Below are positions 1 through 6,676 of a stretch of DNA of 64,000 bases, in pieces (positions within the stretch are counted from its first letter, which is position 1; each line of letters starts with the position of its first letter). Source of the DNA: Stigonema ocellatum SAG 48.90 = DSM 106950. GTDB taxonomy: Bacteria > Cyanobacteriota > Cyanobacteriia > Cyanobacteriales > Nostocaceae. The position numbers were made by a program, and so were the translations under genes. Where the stretch lies: contig JADQBA010000038.1 of the NCBI GenBank assembly GCA_016903675.1, positions 1-64,000 of the forward strand, written 5' to 3'. The notes beneath the pieces were generated by a model. That model did no database searches, was not told where the DNA came from, and worked only from the letters and a program-made list of their open reading frames with translations.

Positions 1-10
1 AATAAATAAA

Positions 11-95
11 GGTTTGTAGTTGCGCTACCCTTGCGGGAAGCCACTTCGTGTCTACAGCGCCCTAGATATGAGCGCTCTTTGCGCAACTACAAGCC
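11..95. repeat. Palindromic repeat with GTAGTTGCGC ends
   Basis: The left arm GGTTTGTAGTTGCGCT (11-26) is matched by the inverted arm GCGCAACTACAAGCC (81-95), with about 55 bases between. The same arms occur as a compact hairpin at 41186-41228, so this is a dispersed repeat family and not a gene part. No open frame of note lies inside. Confidence 0.65.
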
Positions 96-165
96 AATAC
101 ATAAATTAATATAGTTCGGTTTTTCTGTGCCGGTCTACTTAATACTGTGCGGATTGTAAAGCTTA

Positions 166-266
166 TATAGCAATCCTATTTGAGATATCAACAGAGGGGA
201 CAAGGAAGACTTGGGGGACTTTGAGGACTTGCCAGAGGTGTTTATAAATCATTTAGGATTGCTATA
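166..266. repeat. Miniature inverted-repeat element, TATAGCAATCC ends (copy A)
   Basis: The ends are TATAGCAATCC and its inverse GGATTGCTATA. The interior has GGGGAC/GGAC-type short repeats and the sequence GGTGTTTATAAATCATTTA next to the right end. Copies with the same ends lie at 6222-6403, 12191-12328 and 63850-63924. The element is too short to encode a transposase, so it would be non-autonomous. Confidence 0.75.
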
Positions 267-270
267 CGTT

Positions 271-492
271 AGGACTTACGCACTTTACAAATTTCTCCTG
301 CGCGTGCATAGCAAGATTGTGAAGATAAAAGTCTTGCCCTGCCTCGTTCCCAGGCTCTGCCTGGGAATGTGATCGCTCTTAGGCTCGGCAACCCCTCAAA
401 CCGGGAGGCAGAGCCTCCCATAAGACCATAATACAGAGCCTTGTAACCAGAGGTAATGCACAGTTAGTTATGTCTGTCAATGCGTAAGTCCT
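271..492. mobile_element. MITE-like element, AGGACTTACGC ends, 7-bp target duplication
   Basis: The 222-bp element begins AGGACTTACGC and ends GCGTAAGTCCT. It is flanked on both sides by ATACGTT (264-270 and 493-499), which reads as a target-site duplication. The left flank is the end of the TATAGCAATCC element, so this element inserted beside it. Inside is an imperfect palindrome built on CCCAGGCTCTGCCTGGG and GGGAGGCAGAGCCTCCC. No coding potential is seen. Confidence 0.75.
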
Positions 493-675
493 ATACGTTT
501 TGTTAAGTGCAAGAAAAAAGATAGAATAGCCCAAAATCCTTCATAACCGGAATTCATAAATCGAGGTTGACAACGGCTTTTTTTTCGGTTAGACTTTCTT
601 TATGATGGGAAAATCTGCGCTCATATATTTGCCCAACTAATCTACGTAAAAATCTCCAAATGAGAATAGATTAAA

Positions 676-936
676 ATGCATCAACTCTCTGAAGAACTGG
701 TGGAATTAATGAAGCAAGCAGATAGACTAGCACCTAAAGACCAATTACGCTTGGCTTCCTATATACTAGAAAAAATTAGTCATTGCGAGATCAAACCCAT
801 ACCTCGCCAAAGTGTCAAAGAATTTCGTGGCATTGCTCCTAATCATTTGGGAGGAATGGATGCTCAAGAGTATGTCAATCGTATCAGAAGAGGTGAGTTC
901 CCAGAATGGGAAATTGAATCGAGGAATGAAGTGTGA
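676..936 (+). CDS. Small hypothetical protein, possibly antitoxin-like
   Basis: This is an 86-residue acidic-to-neutral protein with a predicted helical N-terminus (LSEELVELMKQADRLAPKDQLRLASYILEKI) and a short polar tail. The helical start resembles small cyanobacterial antitoxin-like proteins that precede toxins. No intact toxin follows: the next 100 bases hold an ISAs1 transposase relic. No clear Shine-Dalgarno sequence is visible before the ATG. It could be an orphan antitoxin left after loss of its partner. The function is not established. Confidence 0.5.
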   Translation: MHQLSEELVELMKQADRLAPKDQLRLASYILEKISHCEIKPIPRQSVKEFRGIAPNHLGGMDAQEYVNRIRRGEFPEWEIESRNEV

Positions 937-970
937 ATATTGAAGATAGCTTGCGTGGTGTCGTGTAGCC

Positions 971-1036
971 GATAAATCGAATGAAATTACCGCAATCCCT
1001 GCGTTATTAGAGTTATTAAACATCGCTGGATTTTAA
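971..1036 (+). pseudogene. ISAs1-family transposase relic
   Basis: Translated in frame, this stretch reads DKSNEITAIPALLELLNIAG before a stop. That matches the strongly conserved block of ISAs1-family (DDE) transposases that precedes the CIVTIDAMG motif. Nothing else of the transposase survives on either side, so this is a fragment of a dead insertion sequence. Confidence 0.65.
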
Positions 1037-1038
1037 GG

Positions 1039-1137
1039 CAATACAGTTCCGTTAAAGGTAGCGATTCGCATAGAAACCCGGTAACTTTGGCGAAACCGGG
1101 TTTCTGGACTTTCACAACTCCTGCGCGGATTGCTATA
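1039..1137. repeat. Chimeric remnant of two inverted-repeat families
   Basis: The left edge (1039-1056) resembles the CAATACGGTTCAGTTA end found at 4873 and 40146. The right edge (1107-1137) carries TTTCACAACTCCTGC then GGATTGCTATA, the right end of the TATAGCAATCC family. Between them is an internal palindrome, GAAACCCGGT/ACCGGGTTTC (1071-1106). Nested insertion or recombination between elements would explain it. Confidence 0.5.
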
Positions 1138-1141
1138 ATCT

Positions 1142-1921
1142 CTATTTATGGGTATGTTCCTTATCTTTTAACCCGTCAACAGCAGTTTGGAGTAACTCCT
1201 TTAAGATTTGTTTTACCTGACGCTCTTTTTTCGCGATCGCACTACCTGCTTCACCAAGTTTATCGTCTAGCTGCGAACTTTTTTGTTGTACCTGTGTCAC
1301 CACAGCTTCTGCTTGTGGACGCGCTTGGTTAACCCAGTTCTTTGCATCATCTAGATACTCTTTAACTTCCACAGAACGTCCGCCATAGCGTGCAGCTAAA
1401 TTAGCTCGCACAATGGCTAGCTGCGCTTGCAGTTGAGCATAGCGTTTCTTCAACAATGATAGTTCCTCACTGTTTGTGATGGCAGCGATAGCAGAGTTAA
1501 TAGCAGTTTGGGTATTAGCAGTTGTATCTTGACTCTTTTCTTGAAGTCCTGCTAAAATGCCGTCAACTTCTTGCTGGATTTGCTCTTCTTGTTGGTCTAG
1601 TTTAGCCTGTAGCTGCTTAACCTCAGCCTGAGTTTTAGCAAGAGCTTCATGTCTTTTCGTATTAACTGCTTCCAGCGCTCCCTCAATGGATGCCGTCACT
1701 TCTTCTTTGAGTTCGCTGCCTTTTTCTTGGAAGTTTTCAATCACGGTAGAAACAGCATCTTTAACAAGATCCCGAAGTTCATTAGAGCCTTCTTTAAATT
1801 CAGAAACTACCTGAGAAACTGCCGCTCTGACAATTTCCCGAACTCGCTCGGTTCTTAGCTGTCCGGTTTGTTTGGCTTGTTGGATGTCGGCTTTAATTTG
1901 TTCTTTGATATTATTAGTCAT
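1142..1921 (-). CDS. Long coiled-coil / apolipoprotein-like helical protein
   Basis: The 259-residue protein is almost entirely predicted helix: rich in Glu, Gln, Lys and Ala, with no signal peptide, membrane segment or catalytic motif. The N-terminal part has repeated amphipathic 11-residue-like blocks (REIVRAAVSQVVSEFKEG, RDLVKDAVSTVIENFQEKG), recalling apolipoprotein-like or phasin-like helices. The centre (about 90-140) is a classical coiled coil. The ATG at 1921 is preferred; a TTG two codons upstream is the only alternative. The family occurs in cyanobacteria without an assigned role. Surface or lipid association is inference only. Confidence 0.75.
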   Translation of the reverse strand: MTNNIKEQIKADIQQAKQTGQLRTERVREIVRAAVSQVVSEFKEGSNELRDLVKDAVSTVIENFQEKGSELKEEVTASIEGALEAVNTKRHEALAKTQAEVKQLQAKLDQQEEQIQQEVDGILAGLQEKSQDTTANTQTAINSAIAAITNSEELSLLKKRYAQLQAQLAIVRANLAARYGGRSVEVKEYLDDAKNWVNQARPQAEAVVTQVQQKSSQLDDKLGEAGSAIAKKERQVKQILKELLQTAVDGLKDKEHTHK

Positions 1922-2407
1922 TTTCAATGCTGATGGGGATTTAACTAATAGGAATTCCTGAAACAGGAGTCAGGAGTCAAAAGACAGAATAACTGGTAAT
2001 ATCATTGGTCAGGAGCCATTGATAAATATTCACTGATTAAGAGACTCCTTTTATCGATATCCTTAATGACTAGTTCACTAATTACCTGACTCCTGACTCC
2101 TCTCTCCTTTATCTATCCTGACGCAGTATTTTTTTTAGTGGTACTTCCTTTAGGTAGAAAACAACTAGTACCGCAAGGCGGAATTCGTAATTCGTAATTA
2201 CCGTGACTATCAGGGTTTTAGACATTTCAAATGGGTGGCTTATTTACGCGCCCCCTGTACTAGTACTAGTGACAACAGGGGAAACAACTTCAAACGCGCT
2301 CCTATTAGCCACCACTGTAGCCACACTATCTGGGCGATCGCGCCAAAGGCAACCCATAGTGGGTAATGCTAAAGTAATATGGGAGCAATTAACACCAGAC
2401 CACGAAC
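1922..2407. other. Intergenic stretch with short repeats
   Basis: CAGGAGTCAGGAGTC (about 1962-1977) faces its inverse GACTCCTGACTCC (2090-2101), and AATTCGTAATTCGTAATT lies near 2183-2200. These are short repeats of the kind scattered through Nostocales genomes. An open frame from 2203 overlaps the next gene but has no recognisable family. No RNA gene is seen. Confidence 0.5.
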
Positions 2408-2725
2408 ATGACTTCAACATCAAACGGACAATCGGCGATCGTTCGTACAGAACGTGGGCTGACGATCGCAGGCACAAGGGTAACGCTGTATGATTTGATG
2501 GACTACATCCATGCTGGCTATCCACATTCGTTGATCCGCAATAAATTCCATATTACTGACGAACAATTTAGTACTGCTATATCATACATTAAGTCAAATT
2601 ATGCTGAAGTAGAGGCAGAGTATCAGAGTGTTCTACAACAGGCAGAAGAAATTCGGCAGTATTGGGAAGAGCGCAATCGTGAACGGATTGCCCAGATTGC
2701 TGTCATACCACCGAAACTAGGTTAA
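2408..2725 (+). CDS. DUF433-family protein (antitoxin-like)
   Basis: This is a 105-residue protein with the DUF433 signature near the N-terminus: an RTERGLTIAGTRVTLYDLMDYI-type block, then AGYPHSLIRNKFHITDEQFSTAISYI and a helical charged tail. DUF433 proteins are winged-helix-like and are usually encoded beside DUF5615/PIN-like toxins. Here no partner is adjacent; the next gene is an aldo/keto reductase 15 bases downstream. An orphan antitoxin-like regulator is the best guess. Confidence 0.75.
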   Translation: MTSTSNGQSAIVRTERGLTIAGTRVTLYDLMDYIHAGYPHSLIRNKFHITDEQFSTAISYIKSNYAEVEAEYQSVLQQAEEIRQYWEERNRERIAQIAVIPPKLG

Positions 2726-2740
2726 AATCAAAAATCAAAA

Positions 2741-3760
2741 ATGAATCTCCCCACATCAAGTCGCTTACAATTTACCTCCGATTTAAACATTTGCCGGATC
2801 TTAAACGGAATGTGGCAAGTTTCTGGCGGACACGGACGCATTAACCCACCCACCGCCATTCAGAGTATGTTCAACTATATGGATGCAGGCTTTACCACTT
2901 GGGACTTAGCAGACCATTATGGTCCGGCGGAAGATTTGATTGGTGAGTTCCGGCGTCAAGTCATTGCTACTCGTGGTGAAGAGGCTTTATCTAACATTCA
3001 AGCTTTTACGAAATGGGTACCTCGTCCTGGGAAAATGACGAAAAATCTGGTGGAGGAAAACATCAATATATCCCTGAAAAGAATGGATGTGCCATCATTA
3101 GATTTGATGCAATTTCACTGGTGGGAATACCAGGATAAAAACTACCTGGATGCCCTCAAGTTTATGGCGGAACTACAAACTGAGGGAAAAATCAAGCATT
3201 TAGCATTGACTAACTTTGATACTGAACGCCTACGAATTATCACAGACGCTAGCATTAAAATAGTTTCCAACCAAGTACAATTTTCTCTTGTTGACCGCCG
3301 TCCAGAAGTAAATATGGTACAGTTTTGTCAACAGCACGACATAAAACTTTTTACTTACGGCACAGTTTGTGGTGGTTTGTTATCAGAAAAGTACCTGGGG
3401 AAACCGGAACCCCGAGGGTCTGAACTTACCACAGTTAGCTTGAGAAAATACAAGAATATGATAGATGGTTGGGGTGGTTGGCATTTATTTCAAGAATTAC
3501 TTTCTACCCTCAAAGAAATAGCTGAGAAACATAACGTCAGCATTCCTAACGTGGCAGTACGTTATATTTTGGATAAGCCAACTGTGGCGGGTGTCATTGT
3601 TGGTGCAAGACTAGGGGTATCTGAACACATAGAAGACAACGCGAGAGTGTTTAAGTTTACACTGGATGCTGAGGATTTAAATCAGATAGATGCCGTATGT
3701 CGCAAGTCACGGGATTTGTATCAGTTAATCGGTGACTGCGGCGATGAATATCGGCGATGA
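2741..3760 (+). CDS. Aldo/keto reductase family oxidoreductase
   Basis: This 339-residue protein should be a cytosolic TIM-barrel NADPH-dependent oxidoreductase. The catalytic tetrad is visible as Asp55 and Tyr60 (DLADHYG), Lys91 (FTKW) and His126 (QFHWW). The C-terminal part has the usual cofactor-binding loop (VIVGARLGVSEHIEDN). The start ATG directly follows two AATCAAAA repeats and has no obvious ribosome site; the N-terminal LPTSSRLQFTSDLNICRILNGMWQVSGGHG fits the family start. Substrate unknown. It lies 15 bases after the DUF433 gene and 33 bases before the Uma2 gene, so co-transcription is possible. Confidence 0.88.
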   Translation: MNLPTSSRLQFTSDLNICRILNGMWQVSGGHGRINPPTAIQSMFNYMDAGFTTWDLADHYGPAEDLIGEFRRQVIATRGEEALSNIQAFTKWVPRPGKMTKNLVEENINISLKRMDVPSLDLMQFHWWEYQDKNYLDALKFMAELQTEGKIKHLALTNFDTERLRIITDASIKIVSNQVQFSLVDRRPEVNMVQFCQQHDIKLFTYGTVCGGLLSEKYLGKPEPRGSELTTVSLRKYKNMIDGWGGWHLFQELLSTLKEIAEKHNVSIPNVAVRYILDKPTVAGVIVGARLGVSEHIEDNARVFKFTLDAEDLNQIDAVCRKSRDLYQLIGDCGDEYRR

Positions 3761-3793
3761 CAATAGAGAGGAGGCGCAATTGAGGTTAGCAGT

Positions 3794-4372
3794 ATGGTAA
3801 TGAGTCCTTTGACTTTAAATCTAGATGCTGTTCATCTGACAAACGAGCAATTTTATCAGCTTTGTCAGAATAACCGCGAGTTGAAGTTTGAACGGACTGT
3901 GAATGGAGAATTAATTGTTATGGCACCTACTGGGGGAGAAACTGGAAATCGAAACTTTAAACTGATTCAGCAATTAGCTAACTGGGCTGATTCAGATGGA
4001 ACTGGTATTGGTTTTGACTCCTCGACTTGTTTTAATCTTCCCAATGGTGCAGACCGTTCGCCTGATGCTGCTTGGATTCCCCTAGAAAAATGGAATAGTC
4101 TCACTCCAGAAGAACAGAAGAAATTTCCCCCCATATGTCCTGACTTTGTCATCGAATTGCGTTCTCCTAGTGATGCTTTAAAACCCCTACAAGAAAAAAT
4201 GCAGGAATATATTGATAATGGGACTCGCTTGGGGTGGTTAATCAACCGGAAAGACCGACAAGTCGAAATTTACAGGCAGGGACAACCAAAGGAAGTGTTG
4301 GAATCTCCAATGACTTTATTTGGAGAAGATGTGTTGTTTAATTTTATACTTAATCTTGAATCAATTTGGTGA
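3794..4372 (+). CDS. Uma2-family (DUF820) putative endonuclease
   Basis: The 192-residue protein has the PD-(D/E)XK-like Uma2 fold. It shows the MAPTGGETG motif (43-51), RSPDAAW (89-94, Asp91) and PDFVIELRSPSD (116-127, with Asp117 and Glu121 as likely metal ligands), followed by the KMQEYIDNGTRLGWLI helix. These genes are hugely expanded in cyanobacteria and have no firmly known biological role. Its 3' end runs straight into five copies of a TGAATTA heptamer. Confidence 0.88.
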   Translation: MVMSPLTLNLDAVHLTNEQFYQLCQNNRELKFERTVNGELIVMAPTGGETGNRNFKLIQQLANWADSDGTGIGFDSSTCFNLPNGADRSPDAAWIPLEKWNSLTPEEQKKFPPICPDFVIELRSPSDALKPLQEKMQEYIDNGTRLGWLINRKDRQVEIYRQGQPKEVLESPMTLFGEDVLFNFILNLESIW

Positions 4373-4407
4373 ATTATGAATTATGAATTATGAATTATGA
4401 ATTATGA
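4371..4407. repeat. Heptamer tandem repeat (TGAATTA)n
   Basis: About five near-perfect copies of TGAATTA begin at the stop codon of the Uma2 gene. This is an STRR-type short tandem repeat common in filamentous cyanobacteria. Confidence 0.8.
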
Positions 4408-4501
4408 AAGTAAGTGTGTTGACGATAATACGGTTCGGATATAGGAATCCGTTATTAGAGCACTCCTAAATGATTCGTTAACTTATTACAGAATTGCACA
4501 A

Positions 4502-4650
4502 GTTCATGGCGAAATGATTTTGGTGTGCCCTCATCCCCAACCCTTCTCCCTACTGGGATTCGGGAGCTAAATTCTGTTCCCTCTCCCTACTGGGAGAGGG
4601 TTAGGGTGAGGGTCAATCGGAGCCAAAACGCTACGAATTTATGAAACGCT
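4502..4650. repeat. Imperfect inverted-repeat element with CTCATCCCC core
   Basis: The left TTCATGGCGAAATGATTTTGG faces an imperfect inverse ending near 4647 (CCAAAACG...TTTATGAA). The core pairs CTCATCCCCAACCC and CTCCCTACTGGGAG-like blocks with GAGAGGGTTAGGGTGAGG. It is a strong palindrome with no coding frame. Confidence 0.5.
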
Positions 4651-4735
4651 GTACTTATACCTTGCACCTCTAAATATAAACCACAAATAACCAAATAAAG
4701 AGTCATAAAATTGACAGTAATTTCAAAACTCATTC

Positions 4736-4799
4736 AGTCCTCTTTTAGAGGACTTATGCTACTCGCGCCTGGGACTTCAAGTCCCAGGCGGATGTGGGC
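4736..4799. repeat. Twin-hairpin repeat
   Basis: There are two perfect hairpins in series: AGTCCTC/GAGGACT around TTTTA (4736-4754), and CGCCTGGGACT/AGTCCCAGGCG around TCA (4766-4790). GGATGTGGGCT and a run of eight A follow. It could act as a terminator on the minus strand, but the shape fits a dispersed repeat better. Confidence 0.55.
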
Positions 4800-4872
4800 T
4801 AAAAAAAATGCTAGGATAAAGCTTAATCCAATTATCTCAAAAAACTTATTTTCATTGTTGATATTTTTATGC

Positions 4873-5009
4873 CAATACGGTTCAGTTAAGGAGAATCGTA
4901 GGTTGGGTTGAGGCTTTGCGAAACCCAACAAAACGCGAAAATGTTGGGTTTCGTTCCTCAACCCAACCTACGCAGAACAAGAGTTTTTGGCGCTAACTGA
5001 ACCGTATTG
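4873..5009. mobile_element. MITE with CAATACGGTTCAGTTA ends and 10-bp target duplication (copy 1)
   Basis: The terminal inverted repeats are CAATACGGTTCAGTTA and TAACTGAACCGTATTG. An exact 10-base duplication, ATTTTTATGC, flanks the element (4863-4872 and 5010-5019). The inside is a long palindrome, GTAGGTTGGGTTGAGG...CCTCAACCCAACCTAC, with GAAACCCAAC/GTTGGGTTTC. The second copy at 40146-40270 has the same ends, a different interior and its own 10-base duplication. It is non-autonomous. Confidence 0.88.
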
Positions 5010-5140
5010 ATTTTTATGCTTGCTCATTGGATTACTACCTAAAAAATGAACTAGAGAGTCGGTTTACTAATATCTGTTGACAATAGTTTTCTGAAAACAG
5101 CCCTAGGATTTCTCATTTACAAATTTCATCCCGTCGCGCC

Positions 5141-6151
5141 TTAAGGTACTAGTGCCACAATTTGAAAGTGTGGATACCAAAGAGTCCAACGGAACACTGG
5201 CTGGCTAACTGTGGCTCCAGTTGATAGCAAAACCTTAACAACATCACTACTTCGACGTTGGTGAACCCATGCTCTCGACAGCAACAAGTCATGAAGCTGA
5301 TTCATAAAGGAGCCGAGAATTATAGATGCCTCAATGTCTTTAATAATTAGCTTTGCTCCTTTCTGAACATTGCTGTCACTATAATTAGCAATCTCTTGAG
5401 GATCACTGAGCAACTGATAGCGGAAAATGCCATACAAGACAAACGGCAAGGTTAGTAACATCCAGGAGGTGGATGCCCCATGCAAGTAGGGGCCAGCACT
5501 CCAGAGAGTATAGGTAACAACCGTGCCCGTGGTGACGACACTTTCCATACGACTCAGCAGGGACAGGGAGTAGCGTTTGAGTACAGTACGAGGTTTACAA
5601 CCCTTGATTTGCGTCAACCGCAGTTCTGCTTTGCGCTTCTCTATCCCCAAAAACAGTGCCAGCATTGCCGTACAGAGTAAAAACCAAGCTGATAAAACAA
5701 TGTCGGTGGCAGCAGCACCAGCAAATGCACGCAGGACAAATCCGGTAGCGATCGCCCCAATGTCCAAAATCACCATCCGTTTGAGTCGCAAGTTATAGGC
5801 AATTTGCAATAGGGCGTATGCAGTGATTGCTGCACCCAACTGAGGCGAACACAACCACGCGATAATCAGAGAGATGCCTAACAGCGCTACTGCTATCCCT
5901 ATTGCTACTGGAATTCTGACTAATCCGGCAGCAATTGGTCGCTTACACTTGACAGGATGCTGACGATCAGATTCAACATCTGCGATGTCATTGATTAAAT
6001 AAAAACTAGTTGATGCACAACAAAATAATATAAATGCCAGTAGGCTGCCTAGCAGTGTTTGTAGAGTAATGCTCAAAGCAAACAACGGTGCCGCAAACAC
6101 CACCAGATTTTTTGTCCATTGTCGAGGTCGTAAAGCAGTCACATGATACAT
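5141..6151 (-). CDS. UbiA-family prenyltransferase (decaprenyl-phosphate phosphoribosyltransferase-like)
   Basis: This polytopic membrane protein (336 residues from this start) probably transfers a phospho-sugar or prenyl group to a polyprenyl phosphate. It has LRPRQWTKNLVVFAAPLFA near the N-terminus, the NDIADVESDRQHPVKCKRP metal-diphosphate motif, and YNLRLKRMVILD as the second motif region. The ATG at 6151 is chosen because AGAGG lies five bases upstream and the family starts just before ALRPRQWTKN. The longer frame would begin in the repeat element at 6222-6403 and encode a spurious (SPL)n run. The last 75 residues lack the usual final membrane helices and look unlike the family. It lies upstream of, and is co-oriented with, no obvious DprE partners. 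Confidence 0.75.
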   Translation of the reverse strand: MYHVTALRPRQWTKNLVVFAAPLFALSITLQTLLGSLLAFILFCCASTSFYLINDIADVESDRQHPVKCKRPIAAGLVRIPVAIGIAVALLGISLIIAWLCSPQLGAAITAYALLQIAYNLRLKRMVILDIGAIATGFVLRAFAGAAATDIVLSAWFLLCTAMLALFLGIEKRKAELRLTQIKGCKPRTVLKRYSLSLLSRMESVVTTGTVVTYTLWSAGPYLHGASTSWMLLTLPFVLYGIFRYQLLSDPQEIANYSDSNVQKGAKLIIKDIEASIILGSFMNQLHDLLLSRAWVHQRRSSDVVKVLLSTGATVSQPVFRWTLWYPHFQIVALVP

Positions 6152-6221
6152 TAACCTCTTGGAGCTAGCTACTAGGATAACTAAGGATTTTTCGGTTAGT
6201 GAAACATGATGAGAAGCCATA

Positions 6222-6403
6222 TATAGCAATCCTATTTGAGATCCGAACAAGGGGGACAAGGAGGATAGGGAGGACAAGGGGGACAAGGGGGATAGGGGGG
6301 ACAAGGGGGATAGGGGGGATAGGGGGGATAGGGGGGACAAGGGGGACAAGGGGGACAAGGGGGACAAGGGAGAGGTGTTTGTAATTCATTTAGGATTGCT
6401 ATA
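6222..6403. repeat. Inverted-repeat element, TATAGCAATCC ends (copy B) with 9-mer tandem array
   Basis: The ends are TATAGCAATCC and GGATTGCTATA. The interior (about 6249-6370) is an array of GGGGGACAA and GGGGGATA units. It lies directly upstream of the UbiA gene and creates a fake N-terminal (SPL)n extension in that frame. A second element with the same ends at 166-266 has a much shorter version of the array, so the array length varies. Confidence 0.8.
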
Positions 6404-6676
6404 TATTGTTTTTCTTTAAGTTAAAGGAGAATTAATTAGCGACACTAAATGAGCGCTAATCAAATAGTTGATAGCCGCACTCATCAAAACCCCTACTTGG
6501 GTATTAATTGCACAATTGATTCTCAATTAATCTAACAGTGTAAAAATAAAAAAAAGGCGATCGCGATTCCATTCTGTTGATGCATCTTCCCCAAATAAAA
6601 CCTGCCGCATATTGTTGTCAATTTCCACAGGAGAATCATTCGCGAACAACTCTTTTTTGTCCAAAGTCCAATACCA
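6404..6676. other. Intergenic stretch between the Wzc-like and UbiA genes
   Basis: This is AT-rich and contains a GGCGATCGCG (HIP1-like) site near 6557. No gene, RNA or convincing terminator is seen. Confidence 0.4.

Noticed and set aside
2203..2493. Open frame of 96 codons overlapping the DUF433 gene
   Set aside because: It has no recognisable family, overlaps a well-supported gene in another frame and has no ribosome site.
6165..6389. Open frames rich in Val-Pro-Leu or Gly-Thr-Arg over the 9-mer array
   Set aside because: They are artefacts of a tandem repeat whose unit length is a multiple of three; they exist in several frames at once.
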